A program made the position numbers and the translations under genes. A stretch of 64,000 nt of DNA from Rhodocyclaceae bacterium (GTDB lineage: Bacteria; Pseudomonadota; Gammaproteobacteria; Burkholderiales; Rhodocyclaceae), in contig JADJAS010000001.1 of assembly GCA_016704145.1 (NCBI GenBank), positions 558,001 through 622,000 on the forward strand, in the 5' to 3' direction. The notes under the pieces were generated by a model. It ran no database searches and was not told the DNA's origin. It saw only the letters and a list, made by a program, of their open reading frames with translations. Shown here in pieces: positions 1 to 9,411 of this stretch. Positions within the stretch are counted from its first letter, which is position 1. Each line of letters begins with the position of its first letter.

Positions 1-74
1 TCGGGCGGTTGGATCAAGACCTGCTGATCGAAGTCGAACGCTCCATGGCCGTGTTTCTGGGCATCGCGAAGTAA
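1..74 (+). CDS. 3' end of a gene cut by the window edge, possibly PemK/MazF-like
   Basis: Only the last 23 codons are present, in the frame starting at base 3 and ending at TAA 72-74. The tail has an amphipathic helix pattern (LLIEVERSMAVFLGIAK) like the C-terminal helix of PemK/MazF endoribonuclease toxins. Too little is visible to prove that, and the assignment is an inference from the tail alone. It converges with the leftward sua5 gene, whose stop lies 14 bases further on. Confidence 0.35.
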   Translation, partial: GRLDQDLLIEVERSMAVFLGIAK

Positions 75-87
75 GCGAGCCGGCGTT

Positions 88-1050
88 CTAACTGCCCGAT
101 CCCGCTACGGCCCGCTGCAGACGGTCGTTGATCGCGCGCCAGTTCTCGTTCAGCGGCGGCTTCTGCACCACGATGCGCGCACAGCCCATTTCATCGAGTT
201 CCCGCAGCAGTGCGTAGATGTCGTGGGCGAAGCCGGCCGCCTCGCCCGATATCTGCCGCCAGACGATGCGCTCGTCGGAGAGAGGACAGGCCATCGGCGC
301 GATGATGCCGATCCGTTTGTTGGCGGCCATCGCCTCGCGCACCGCAAAGATCACCACGTCGGGCTGCAGCAGCGCCAGCGGCGTGCGCGGCGCGTAGTGC
401 GCGGCCAGCGACCCGGAGACGCGCGGGGCATCGGCTCCGCCGATGGCCGGCAGGCGGCCGAGCACCTTGCCCAGTTCGAACGCCGAGACCATGCCAGGCC
501 GCAAGATGGTTGTCCGCTCACCCGTCAGATCGACGATGGTCGACTCGATGCCGACCTGACAGGGTCCGCCGTCGAGGATCATGGCCACCGCGTCGCCGAG
601 TTCATCGTGCACATGCTGCGCGGTCGTGGGGCTGACATGGCCGAAGCGGTTGGCCGAGGGCGCGGCAACGCCACCATCGAACGCTTTGAGCAGTTCAAGC
701 GCCAGCGGGTGGTTGGGCACGCGGATGCCGACGGTATCCTGTCCGCCGGTGATGGCGTCGATCACCTCGGGACGGCGCTTGAGGATCAGGGTCAGCGGTC
801 CCGGCCAGAAGGCTTTGGCCAGCGCACGGGCCTTCTCCGGAACCTCGCACGCCCAGCGGTCGAGGTGTTCGACGCCGGGGACGTGCACGATCAGCGGGTG
901 GTCCTGCGGCCGGCCCTTGACGGCAAAGATTTTCGCTACCGCCGAGACATTGCTTGCGTCGGCGCCAAGGCCGTAGACCGTCTCGGTCGGGAAGGCGACC
1001 AGTTCGCCCGCGCGCAGCAGTTGGACTGCGCGCTCGATCTCCGGCGACAT
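88..1050 (-). CDS. L-threonylcarbamoyladenylate synthase (Sua5/YwlC type)
   Basis: This cytosolic enzyme condenses threonine, bicarbonate and ATP into threonylcarbamoyl-AMP for the t6A37 modification of ANN-decoding tRNAs. The 320-residue protein has the N-terminal YrdC fold (PTETVYGLGADA near residue 21, KGRPQDHPL, SANRFGHVSPT, and IESTIVDL near 168) and a C-terminal Sua5 domain, so it is the long Sua5 form rather than short TsaC. The start ATG overlaps the purE stop by one base, which implies translation coupled to purE in the leftward iorA-iorB-folD-purE-sua5 block. It ends the block and converges with the gene at the window edge. Confidence 0.93.
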   Translation of the reverse strand: MSPEIERAVQLLRAGELVAFPTETVYGLGADASNVSAVAKIFAVKGRPQDHPLIVHVPGVEHLDRWACEVPEKARALAKAFWPGPLTLILKRRPEVIDAITGGQDTVGIRVPNHPLALELLKAFDGGVAAPSANRFGHVSPTTAQHVHDELGDAVAMILDGGPCQVGIESTIVDLTGERTTILRPGMVSAFELGKVLGRLPAIGGADAPRVSGSLAAHYAPRTPLALLQPDVVIFAVREAMAANKRIGIIAPMACPLSDERIVWRQISGEAAGFAHDIYALLRELDEMGCARIVVQKPPLNENWRAINDRLQRAVAGSGS

Positions 1051-1537
1051 CAGACTTCCGGCAGGGTCTTGGCGAGGACCTTCTCGGTCTGCTTGCGGCG
1101 GAAATCGGACAGTTTCTTCGCCATGTCGGCGTCGGATAGCGCGAGCATGGATACGGCGAACAGCGCGGCATTGGTGGCACCGGCCTCGCCGATGGCGAAA
1201 GTCGCAACCGGGATACCGCCCGGCATCTGCACCATGGCCAGCAGCGAATCGAAGCCGCCCAGATGCTTGGAGGGCATGGGCACGGCCAGCACCGGCAGTT
1301 CGGTCTTGGCCGCCAGCACACCGGCCAGGTGAGCCGCACCGCCGGCGGCGCCGATCAGTACCTTCACGCCGCGCGCCTGTGCGGTCGCTGCGTATTCGAG
1401 CGCCTGATCAGGTGTGCGATGCGCCGACAGCACTTTCGCCTCGTGGGGCACACCGAATTGCTTGAGGGTCTCGGCGCAGGCCTTCATGATCGGCCAGTCG
1501 GAGTCCGAGCCCATGACGATGCCAACAACAGGTTTGC

Positions 1538-1541
<4 letters not shown>
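1050..1541 (-). CDS. purE: N5-carboxyaminoimidazole ribonucleotide mutase PurE
   Basis: It converts N5-CAIR to CAIR in de novo purine synthesis. The 163-residue length is normal for class I PurE. The substrate loop GSDSDWPIM (residues 11-19), SAHRTPDQ (about 40) and GAAGGAAHLAGVLA are all present. Its start overlaps the end of folD by 4 bases, and its stop overlaps the sua5 start. The expected partner purK is not next to it. Pairing with folD makes sense because purine synthesis consumes 10-formyl-tetrahydrofolate. Confidence 0.95.
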
Positions 1542-2388
<847 letters not shown>

Positions 2389-2392
<4 letters not shown>

Positions 2393-3030
2393 GCCTCGGC
2401 CGCCTCCCGATCCTCATGCTTGTCATGCGCCGCGGCCTGATCGGCCGCCCGGCCAGCCTCGAAGGCCTTCTGGTTCAGTTCCACCATCTGCGGCTTCTTG
2501 GCGCGGAAACGCTTCAGCACGGCTTCGAGCAGGATCGAGGCCGGGAACGGCAAGTGGTCGGACATGGCACCGAGCATGACGGTGTTGCCCAGGCGCATGT
2601 CGCCGAGTTCGAGCGCGATGGCCATGGCGTCGAAGGCATGTACCTGGTAACCGCGCTTCCTGATTTCGTCGAGCGGGTCCTGCGGATAATCGTACAAGCC
2701 CAGGTCGACCACTGGCGGCACCAGCCGGGCGGTGTTCATCAGCACCAGGCCACCCGGCTTGAGGTAGTGGCACCAGCGCATCGCCTCGGCGGCCTCGAAG
2801 CCGACCAGCAGATCGGCCGTGCCCGGCATGATCTGCGGCGACAGCACCTTGGCGCCGAAGCGCAGATGCGAGGACACCACGCCGCCGCGCTGGGCCATGC
2901 CGGCCACCTCGGTTTTCTTGGCGTCGTGACCGAGCGCGATGGCGGCCTCGGCGAGGATTTCGGTGGCGGTCATGACGCCCTGGCCGCCGATGCCGACGAC
3001 GAGGATATTGGTGATTTGGCTGTCTGGCAT
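2389..3030 (-). CDS. iorB: Indolepyruvate:ferredoxin oxidoreductase, beta subunit
   Basis: This 213-residue protein is a single 2-oxoacid:acceptor oxidoreductase gamma-type domain. It has the typical N-terminal glycine loop VVGIGGQGVMTATEILAEAA and the MAQRGGVVSSHLRFG motif near residue 46. With IorA it oxidatively decarboxylates aryl pyruvates (indolepyruvate, phenylpyruvate) to aryl-acetyl-CoA, reducing ferredoxin. It starts 10 bases after the iorA stop. In anaerobic aromatic degraders such pairs feed phenylacetyl-CoA into the benzoyl-CoA route; that role here is an inference. Confidence 0.88.
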
Positions 3031-3040
3031 GGCGGGATTC

Positions 3041-4909
3041 CTAGTGACGAACGAGACGCATCGGCTTGGTCAGATCGGCGTGGACGATGGCGTCGGGCGC
3101 GCAGGGCTGGACACAAAGACTACAGCCTGTGCAGGCGGTCGTCTCGATGGTGACGAACTGCAACTCCACTTCCTTGCCCGACGGCTTGACCGACTTCTCG
3201 CGGCGCGTGACGTGGATGGCCGGACAACCGACATCGACGCAATTGCCGCAGCCGGTGCACTTCTCGTCGATGACTTCGTAGGGCTTCTGCTTCTTGTAAT
3301 CATCGATCAGCACGCAGGGCTGGTCGGTGATGATTACCGACACCTCGGGGATCTTGATCTCCTCACGGATGGTCTTGAACAACACCGGCAACTGGTAGGG
3401 ATCGACGACGTGGATACGTTCCTTCTTGACGCCGAGCGACTCGACCAAACGCGCGAAATCGACGCGTGGCCGCTCGTCGCCATGGATGCCCTTGCCCGAC
3501 CCCGGGTTGCCCTGGCCGCCGGTCATGCCGACCGCGCGGTTGTCGAGCAGCAGCACGGTGACGTTGCCGCCGTTGTAGACGATGTCGAGCAGACCCTGCA
3601 TGCCCATGTGCAGGAAAGTCGAATCACCGATCACGGCGACGATGCGCTTGTCCTTGTCGGTCTCGCCGCGGCCCTTGTCGAGGCCGAGCGCGATGCCCAT
3701 CGAGGCGCCCATGGAAATGGTCGTGTCGAGCGCGTTCCACGGATGGCCGGCGCCGAGCGTATAGCAGCCGATGTCGCCCGAAATGGTGATGTTCTTGATC
3801 TGCGCCAGGGTGTAATAGACGCCGAGATGCGGGCAGGCCACGCACATCGTCGGCGGCCGGGGGAAGACGGGCGCCGGCGCCGCGAGGCCCTCGGGCACCG
3901 GCTCACCGAGCAGCCTGGCGATGGCCGGCTTGAGGATGTTCGGCGCCAGTTCGCCCTGGCGCGGCAGGATGTCCTTGCCGATGCAGGCGATGCCGGCTCC
4001 CTTCAGTTCGTTCTCGACCAGCGGCTCGACCTCCTCGACGACGACCAACTTGTCGACCGTCGCGGCGAACTGCCGCAGCTTCTGGATCGGCACGGGGCAG
4101 GAAAAGCCGAGCTTGAACACCGGCGCCTTGGGGAACGCCTCGCGCACATGCATGTACGCCGGTCCGGCGGTGACGAAGCCGACGCGCCGATCATTGGTGT
4201 CGGCGCCCTCGTCGACGAAGTTGAGCGATGAAGCCTCCGCCTCGGCCAGCAGCGTCTTGTCGCGTTCGAACATCAGCGGGATGCGCTTGCCGGCGCCGGC
4301 CGGCGTCATCACCCAGCGCGCCGGCTCCTTCTTGAACCCGGCCGCCGCATGCGGCACGCGCTCACCCACAGTCACCAGCCCCTTGACGTGATTGATGCGC
4401 GTGGTCATGCGCAGAATGACCGGCACCTGCAGCCGCTCGGAGAAATCGAACGCCACCTTCGCCATCTCATAGGCCTCCTGAGAGTCGGAAGGCTCGAATA
4501 CCGGCAGATGGGCGAAGCGGCCCCAGTAGCGCGAATCCTGCTCGTTCTGCGACGACGACAGCCCGACATCGTCGGCGATGGCGATGACCAGGCCGCCGAT
4601 GACGCCGGTCAGGGTCAGCGTCATCAGGGCATCGGCGGCGACGTTCATGCCGACGTGCTTCATGGCGCAGAAGGCGCGCGAACCGGCATAGGCGGCGCCG
4701 ATAGTCACTTCCAGCGACACTTTCTCGTTCACCGACCACTCGGTATACATGTCCGGATAGGTCGAGAGGACTTCCAGCATCTCCGTCGACGGCGTTCCCG
4801 GATACGCGGCGGCAACGCGGCAGCCGGATTCCCAGACGGCGCGGGCAACGGCTTCGTTGCCGGATAACAGTAAGCGGGCATTGCTCGGGGCGGGCATGAC
4901 TGCGGCCAT
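3041..4909 (-). CDS. iorA: Indolepyruvate:ferredoxin oxidoreductase, alpha subunit
   Basis: The catalytic thiamine-diphosphate subunit has 622 residues from the chosen start. In order it carries the N-terminal pyrimidine-binding domain (AAYPGTPSTEMLE; WSVNEKVSLE, with the conserved Glu), a transketolase C-like middle domain, and the diphosphate-binding domain (GDIGCYTLGAGHPWNALDTTISMGAS; IGDSTFLHMGMQGLLD). A C-terminal two-cluster ferredoxin module has CTGCGNCVDVGCP and CTGCSLCVQPCAP. The ATG at 4909 is preferred over an upstream in-frame ATG because a GAGAGAG ribosome site precedes it. It leads the leftward iorAB-folD-purE-sua5 block. Confidence 0.92.
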   Translation of the reverse strand: MAAVMPAPSNARLLLSGNEAVARAVWESGCRVAAAYPGTPSTEMLEVLSTYPDMYTEWSVNEKVSLEVTIGAAYAGSRAFCAMKHVGMNVAADALMTLTLTGVIGGLVIAIADDVGLSSSQNEQDSRYWGRFAHLPVFEPSDSQEAYEMAKVAFDFSERLQVPVILRMTTRINHVKGLVTVGERVPHAAAGFKKEPARWVMTPAGAGKRIPLMFERDKTLLAEAEASSLNFVDEGADTNDRRVGFVTAGPAYMHVREAFPKAPVFKLGFSCPVPIQKLRQFAATVDKLVVVEEVEPLVENELKGAGIACIGKDILPRQGELAPNILKPAIARLLGEPVPEGLAAPAPVFPRPPTMCVACPHLGVYYTLAQIKNITISGDIGCYTLGAGHPWNALDTTISMGASMGIALGLDKGRGETDKDKRIVAVIGDSTFLHMGMQGLLDIVYNGGNVTVLLLDNRAVGMTGGQGNPGSGKGIHGDERPRVDFARLVESLGVKKERIHVVDPYQLPVLFKTIREEIKIPEVSVIITDQPCVLIDDYKKQKPYEVIDEKCTGCGNCVDVGCPAIHVTRREKSVKPSGKEVELQFVTIETTACTGCSLCVQPCAPDAIVHADLTKPMRLVRH

Positions 4910-5059
4910 GGGGACTCTCTCGTTTTCGTTGTTGGGATCGAAATGGCTTCCGCGACGGGACAACCGATTCGAGCGACTCAAAACCTCGAATTATCCGGAT
5001 TTGCCCTTGCAGCGTCCAGCCTCCCTGCGTTTCGACGCGCCGCAAAGCATCGGGGCCGC

Positions 5060-5087
5060 TTGCCGATCCGCGATTCTCGCCTATGCT
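5060..5087 (+). promoter_or_regulatory. Possible sigma-70 promoter for the 89-aa ORF
   Basis: TTGCCG at 5060-5065 and TATGCT at 5082-5087 are separated by 16 bases, about 40 bases before the ATG at 5129. It lies in the 218-base divergent gap between iorA and the small ORF. Assigned by pattern only. Confidence 0.35.
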
Positions 5088-5128
5088 GGAAGCAGGGTTT
5101 TACCAATCAATGGAAAAGGAAGAACGGC

Positions 5129-5398
5129 ATGTATCTGTCAATCCAGGAATGTATCGATATGTCCGACCTCACCGAGGACGAGGTTCTCGCCATCGCCGAG
5201 CACGAAAATCTGCCGGAGATGCTCGCCGTTGAGCTGGGGAGTTATCTCGTCCACAACTCCGGCGGTGAAAGGCGCATCAAGCAGATGATTCAGGACGACA
5301 TCCGCGATGCACAGGCGAGGGGCAATCACAAGCACGCCGCAGTCCTGAAGCATGTGCTGCGGCATTTCGTGGAACATCACGCGGCGGCGAAGGCTTGA
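5129..5398 (+). CDS. Small conserved-looking protein of unknown function (89 aa)
   Basis: The ORF starts at ATG 5129 after a GGAAAAGGAAGA ribosome site. The N-terminal half is acidic and helical (MYLSIQECIDMSDLTEDEVL, then AIAEHENLPEMLAVELGSYLV). The C-terminal half is basic and His-rich (GNHKHAAVLKHVLRHFVEHH). No signal peptide or membrane segment is seen. Composition and codon use look like a genuine gene, and I have an impression of similar short proteins in other betaproteobacteria, but no function can be assigned. It stands alone, divergent from iorA. Confidence 0.7.
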   Translation: MYLSIQECIDMSDLTEDEVLAIAEHENLPEMLAVELGSYLVHNSGGERRIKQMIQDDIRDAQARGNHKHAAVLKHVLRHFVEHHAAAKA

Positions 5399-5464
5399 TA
5401 TCGAACCGTGGCGATATGCCAGTTGGGCGAAGTCGTCTGGTCGCTGTAGCGCGACAAGTGGAGG

Positions 5465-5670
5465 CTATACCCGACAACGCAGGTTGCGGGTCGGGAACCT
5501 GGCCCGTGCAAGGAAACCGCGAATCTCGCCGCCCAGGAATTGTGCCGTGTGGATATTGAAATACGCTTCGCCGCTGGCGATCCCTGAAAGGAAAACCGAC
5601 TCGGCGCTTGCCGGTGTTCCGCCGTTGTTGGTGACGAACGGCGTCCAGCGAAGCAAGCACAAGTCAAAGA
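5465..5670 (-). pseudogene. C-terminal fragment of a CHRD-domain protein
   Basis: Reading leftward, the frame ending at the stop at 5465 encodes TNNGGTPASAESVFLSGIAS followed by GEAYFNIHTAQFLGGEIRGFL. This is the hallmark end of a CHRD (chordin) domain, usually found in secreted or surface proteins. The N-terminal part runs back into the G/C-only tract at 5771-6096, and no start codon or signal peptide can be recovered. Whether the gene is truly broken or only masked by bad sequence cannot be decided here. Confidence 0.55.
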
Positions 5671-5770
5671 GATGGTGGGCGGGGGCCCCAACGGGAAGCC
5701 GGAACGCCCTGGGCCTGGGAGGCAATGGATGGGCTGCCGTGGGTCCGCAAACCGGGGAGTTCGTTGCCTC

Positions 5771-6096
5771 CCGGGGGGGGGGGGGGGCGGGGGGCGGGGC
5801 CGCCGCCCCGCGCGGGGGCGGGCGGGGGGGGGGGCCCGGGGGGGGCCCGCGGGGGGGCGGGGGGGGGGGGGGGGGGCGGGGGGGCGGGCGCCCCGCCGGC
5901 CGCCCCGGGGGGGGGCCCCCCCCCGGGGGGGGGGGCCCCCGCCCGGCCCCGGCGGGCGGGGCCCCCCCCGGGGGCCGGGGCGGGGCCGCCCCGGCGGCGG
6001 GGGGCGCGGGCCGCGGCGCCCGGGCGGGCCGGGGCGGGGGGGGGGGGGCCGGGGGGCCGCGGCCCCCCCGGGGGCGCGCCGCGCGGCCCCCGCCCC
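5771..6096. other. 326-bp tract with no A or T
   Basis: Every base from 5771 to 6096 is G or C, with homopolymer G runs of up to about 16-20 and shorter C runs. Apparent ORFs through it are only Pro/Gly/Arg/Ala strings. It swallows the 3' end of the dodecin gene and the 5' end of the CHRD gene. The flanks are normal coding-like DNA. The most likely explanation is a sequencing or assembly artefact. Confidence 0.8.
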
Positions 6097-6098
6097 TT

Positions 6099-6329
6099 GG
6101 CCTTGGTCTTCTTGACGGGCGCGGCCTCGACCTTGAAGGACAGGCTGACGCGGGCGCGGAAGGCCAGAACCTCGCCGCCGTCGATGACCGTGTCGAGCTT
6201 GGTGATCTCGGCGATGCGCAGGTCACGCACGCTCTCGCCGGCAGCCTTCACCGCATTCTTCGTCGCCTCCTCCCACGACGTCTTGCTGGTGCCGACGACT
6301 TCGATGATCTTGTAGACGCTATCTGGCAT
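6099..6329 (-). CDS. Dodecin, 3' end lost in the G/C tract
   Basis: Dodecins are about 70-residue proteins forming hollow dodecamers that store and buffer flavin. The start MPDSVYKIIEVVGTSKTSWE, then EATKNAVKAAGESVRDLRIA, the strand containing VIDGGEVLAFRARVSLSFKVEA and the overall length match the whole fold. After residue 70 comes a short Lys-rich tail (APVKKTKAKG), then the G/C-only tract, where the stop codon should be. I give only the readable part. A GAGAGAG-like ribosome site precedes the ATG. Confidence 0.85.
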
Positions 6330-6343
6330 TGCTCTCTCCGATT

Positions 6344-6360
6344 ATGGTTGATCGAACCAT
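6344..6360. repeat. Short inverted repeat upstream of dodecin
   Basis: ATGGTT and AACCAT surround a 5-base centre, 15 bases before the dodecin ATG. It could be an operator, but no regulator gene is adjacent. Confidence 0.35.
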
Positions 6361-6419
6361 CAGTCTAGGTGAGTGTCTTGACCACTTCAATCCGCACCGC
6401 AGCACGTCCCGGGGGACCT

Positions 6420-6720
6420 GGCGCGCGCCGGCCCGGGGCGGGGCGGGCGGCGGGCGGGGGGGGGGGGGGGGGGGGGGGGGGGGGCGGGGGCGGGCGGGGG
6501 GGGGGGGGGGGGGGGGCCCGCGGCGCGGCGCGGCGGGCGGGAGGGGGGGGCGGGGGCACGGGGGGGGGGGGGCCGCGCGGGGCGGCGGGGGGGGCCCGGG
6601 CGGCGGGGGGGGGCGGGGGGGGGGGCGCCGGGCGCCCACTGGGCGCGGCCGCGCGGGGCCGCCGGCGGGCGCGGCCCCCAGCCACGGCGGGCCGCCGGCA
6701 GCGCGGCGGCGGCCTCGCGC
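6420..6720. other. Second G/C-dominated tract
   Basis: Bases 6420-6541 contain no A or T, and 6543-6637 contain only one further A. G runs exceed 30 on the plus strand. The tract lies between the dodecin start and the PadH-like gene. A leftward frame leaving it ends in a plausible protein tail (AAVRIEVVKTLT, stop at 6365), so a short gene may be masked. The same artefact explanation as for 5771-6096 is preferred. Confidence 0.75.
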
Positions 6721-6729
6721 TGGCGTCGG

Positions 6730-6755
6730 GTGGCGTACCACCACGCCTGACTCTT
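6730..6755 (-). repeat. Dispersed element, copy 2 (degenerate)
   Basis: Hairpin arm GTGGCGTACCACCAC followed by GCCTGACTCTT, reading as the reverse of the consensus with several mismatches. It lies just past the stop of the PadH-like gene. Confidence 0.45.
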
Positions 6756-6762
6756 CAGTCGC

Positions 6763-8388
6763 TCAGTTCTCTTCCGGCACCATCTTGATCGCCCCGCAGG
6801 GGCACTCGGTGGCGCAGACGCCGCAGCCTTTGCAGTAGTCGTAGTTGAACTGGAAGCGCTTGCCGGGGCCGAGTTTGATCACCGCGTTGTCGGGGCAGAC
6901 GCCGTAGCAGTTGTCGCATTCGAAGCAGTTGCCGCAACTCAGGCAGCGGCGCGCTTCGAACTGGGTATTGCCTTCGTCGAGGCCCTGCACCACTTCCTCG
7001 AAGGTCGACTGGCGGCGGATGATGTCGAGCACGGGGCGCACCTGGTGGGGCGCTTCGGAGTAGTACCAGGAATTGAGCTTGTCGAAGGTGGCGACCTCGT
7101 GCTTGGGTGGCGGCGCGTAGGCCTCGCCGGCCAGCCAGGCGTCGATGTGGCGTGCGGCCTTCTTGCCGTGGCCGACGGCGACGGTGACGGTACGCTCGGA
7201 GGGCACCATGTCGCCGCCGGCGAAGATGCCGGCATGGCCGGTCATCATGTTCGGGCCAACCTGCACCACGCCGTTTTTCACTTCCAGCCCCGGCACGCCT
7301 TCGAGCAGGCCGAGGTCGACGTCCTGGCCGAGCGCCAGCACCACGGAATCGGCGGCCAGCTTTTCGAACTCGCCGGTCGGCTGCGGGAAGCCCTTGTCGT
7401 CGAGCGCCATCTTCTCGATGGTGATCTCCCCTGCATCGGCCTGCTTGATGGTCGACAGCCACTTGACCATGATGCCTTCCTGCAAGGCCTCTTCGATCTC
7501 GGAGTCGTGCGCCGGGGCCTTTTCGCGGGTGCGGCGGTAGACGATGATCGCCTCCTCGGCGCCCATGCGCTTGGCGGTACGCGCCACATCGATGGCGGTA
7601 TTACCCCCGCCGTAGACCACCACGCGGCGACCGAGCATCGGCTTCTCTTCGCCCTCCATCGAACGCAGCACCGAGATGGCGTCGACGATGCGCGTCGCAT
7701 CGGCGGCGGGGATGAAGGCGCGCTTGCCGATGTGGGCGCCGACGGCGAGGAAGGCGGCATCGAAATGCCCGGCCTTCATGGCATCGGCGATGTTGGCGAC
7801 TTTGGTGTTCAGTTTCAGCGTCACACCCATGTCGAGAATGCGCTGCACTTCCGCTTCGATCACTTCGCGCGGCAGGCGATACTTGGGAATGCCGAAACGC
7901 ATCATGCCGCCCGCGAACGGGCCGGCTTCGTGGATCTCGACTGCGTGGCCATAACGCGCCAGGTGATAGGCGGCCGAGAGGCCGGACGGCCCCGCACCGA
8001 CGACGAGCACGCGCTTGCCGCTTCGCTTCATCGGCTTCCCGAAAGCCCAGCCGCGCTTGATCGCCTCGTCGCCGAGGAAGCGCTCGACGGCATTGATGCC
8101 GACCGCCGAATCGACAAACTGCCGGTTGCAAGCGCCCTGGCAGGGGTGGTAGCAGACGCGGCCCATGATCGCGGGCAGCGGATTGTTCTCGGTCAGCGCG
8201 CGCCAGGCCTGTTCGTAGTCGCCGCTCTCGGCGTGGTAGAGCCAGCCCTGAATGTTCTCACCGGCCGGGCAGGCGGCGTTACAGGGCGGCAGGCGGTCGA
8301 GGTAGACCGGCCGGAAAGTCCGCCAGGAGCCGGTCTTGTTGGCCAGCGAGGAACCCGGATCGAGAGTGATGGCAAAGGGCTTGTCCAT
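6763..8388 (-). CDS. NAD(P)H/FAD subunit with fused ferredoxin domain, PadH-like
   Basis: This 541-residue protein of the GltD/NADPH-dependent glutamate synthase small-chain type moves electrons from ferredoxin clusters to NAD(P). The order is an N-terminal Cys-rich segment (PPCNAACPAGENIQGWL, about residues 34-50), an FAD-binding loop (VVGAGPSGLSAAYHLARYG, about 150), an NAD(P)-binding loop (VVVYGGGNTAIDVART, about 255), and the second FAD motif IFAGGDMV. A C-terminal two-[4Fe-4S] module has CLSCGNCFECDNCYGVCP and CKGCGVCATECPCG. It overlaps the beta-subunit gene by one base. Phenylglyoxylate dehydrogenase of Aromatoleum has separate small ferredoxin (PadF) and NAD (PadH) subunits; here the two appear fused. 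Confidence 0.82.
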   Translation of the reverse strand: MDKPFAITLDPGSSLANKTGSWRTFRPVYLDRLPPCNAACPAGENIQGWLYHAESGDYEQAWRALTENNPLPAIMGRVCYHPCQGACNRQFVDSAVGINAVERFLGDEAIKRGWAFGKPMKRSGKRVLVVGAGPSGLSAAYHLARYGHAVEIHEAGPFAGGMMRFGIPKYRLPREVIEAEVQRILDMGVTLKLNTKVANIADAMKAGHFDAAFLAVGAHIGKRAFIPAADATRIVDAISVLRSMEGEEKPMLGRRVVVYGGGNTAIDVARTAKRMGAEEAIIVYRRTREKAPAHDSEIEEALQEGIMVKWLSTIKQADAGEITIEKMALDDKGFPQPTGEFEKLAADSVVLALGQDVDLGLLEGVPGLEVKNGVVQVGPNMMTGHAGIFAGGDMVPSERTVTVAVGHGKKAARHIDAWLAGEAYAPPPKHEVATFDKLNSWYYSEAPHQVRPVLDIIRRQSTFEEVVQGLDEGNTQFEARRCLSCGNCFECDNCYGVCPDNAVIKLGPGKRFQFNYDYCKGCGVCATECPCGAIKMVPEEN

Positions 8389-9401
8389 TACCGTTCACCT
8401 CCGTCGAGCAAACCGTATTTCCTGATGTTGCGGTCGGCGAGTTCCTGCAACCGGGCGATGACCTCGACCTGCGGCGTCTTGCCGAACAGATGCGCATAGC
8501 GCTTCTGCGGCTTGAGGTATTCCTCCACCGGCAGCGGGTGGCGTATCGCCAGGACTGACTTTACTTCGCCATGCTCGGCCTCGAAGACCGGGAACATGCC
8601 AGTCTCCTTGGCCAGCCGCGCAATCCTGATGGTCTCGTTGGACGCCGTACCCCAGCCGAGCGGGCACGGCACCAGGATGTGGATGTAGCGGGCGCCGCGG
8701 ATTTCCATCGCCCGGCGCACCTTGGCTTCGAGGTCGCGCAGGTCGGCGACGGTCGCGGTGGCCACGTAGGGAATCTCGTGCGCCATGGCGATCGCCGGCA
8801 CGAACTTGCCCTGCCCGAACACATTGCCCGGCTCGGCGCCGACCGCCATGGTGGTCGCAGTGCGCGCCGCCGGCGGCGTCGCCGATGAACGCTGGATGCC
8901 GGTATTCATGTAGCCACCGTTGTCGTAGCAGATGTAGAGCACGTCGTCATTGCGCTCGAACATGCCCGACAGGCAGCCGAAGCCGATGTCGGTGGTGCCG
9001 CCATCGCCGCCCTGGGCAACGACGCGGATGTTGCGCGGCTCGCCCTGCTGCTTCTTCACCTTCAGCGCGGCGGCGATGCCGGTCGCCACCGCCGCCGTGT
9101 TGCCGAACAACGAATGGATCCAGGGCACCTGCCAGGACGTTTCCGGATACGGCGTGGAGAACACTTCCAGGCAGCCGGTGGCGTTGGCGCAGATCAGCTG
9201 GCCATCCACGGCTTCCATGGCGGCGTCGATGGCGTAGCGCGCGCCGAGCGCCTCGCCGCAGCCCTGGCAGGCGCGGTGCCCGGAGTTGATCGAGTTGTAA
9301 CGCTTGGCCTGTGCCTGCACGCTGCGTTCTTCCGGAGGCAGCAGGCGATTGCCGACGGTAAACGTGCCGGTCTGGTAGAACTTGACGGGTTGGAAACTCA
9401 T
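8388..9401 (-). CDS. 2-oxoacid:acceptor oxidoreductase, thiamine-diphosphate (beta) subunit, PadI-like
   Basis: This 337-residue TPP-binding subunit oxidatively decarboxylates a 2-oxoacid to an acyl-CoA. The cluster-ligating CQGCGEALGAR (about residue 49), TPYPETSWQVPWIHSLFGN, the TPP/Mg motif GGDGGTTDIGFG, and NDDVLYICYDNGGYMNTGIQ are visible. The start MSFQPVKFYQ at 9401 is chosen because the longer frame runs back into the alpha-subunit gene. Similarity in memory is strongest to phenylglyoxylate dehydrogenase beta, which yields benzoyl-CoA, but pyruvate as substrate cannot be excluded. A copy of the dispersed element lies near its C-terminus. Confidence 0.82.
   Translation of the reverse strand: MSFQPVKFYQTGTFTVGNRLLPPEERSVQAQAKRYNSINSGHRACQGCGEALGARYAIDAAMEAVDGQLICANATGCLEVFSTPYPETSWQVPWIHSLFGNTAAVATGIAAALKVKKQQGEPRNIRVVAQGGDGGTTDIGFGCLSGMFERNDDVLYICYDNGGYMNTGIQRSSATPPAARTATTMAVGAEPGNVFGQGKFVPAIAMAHEIPYVATATVADLRDLEAKVRRAMEIRGARYIHILVPCPLGWGTASNETIRIARLAKETGMFPVFEAEHGEVKSVLAIRHPLPVEEYLKPQKRYAHLFGKTPQVEVIARLQELADRNIRKYGLLDGGER
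8538..8562 (-). repeat. Dispersed element, copy 3 (degenerate, in the PadI-like gene)
   Basis: Head AAAGTCAGTC with hairpin part CTGGCGATACGCCAC, in the host gene's direction. It is read as KSVLAIRH, a different frame from copy 1. Confidence 0.55.
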
Positions 9402-9411
9402 GATCGCTACC

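Noticed and set aside
5399..5425. CCGTGGCGATATGCC after the 89-aa ORF as a possible element copy
   Set aside because: The GTCAG head is absent and only the hairpin half is similar; not counted.
5771..6720. Pro/Gly/Arg-rich proteins encoded by the G/C tracts
   Set aside because: All frames are homopolymeric consequences of G and C runs, not genes.
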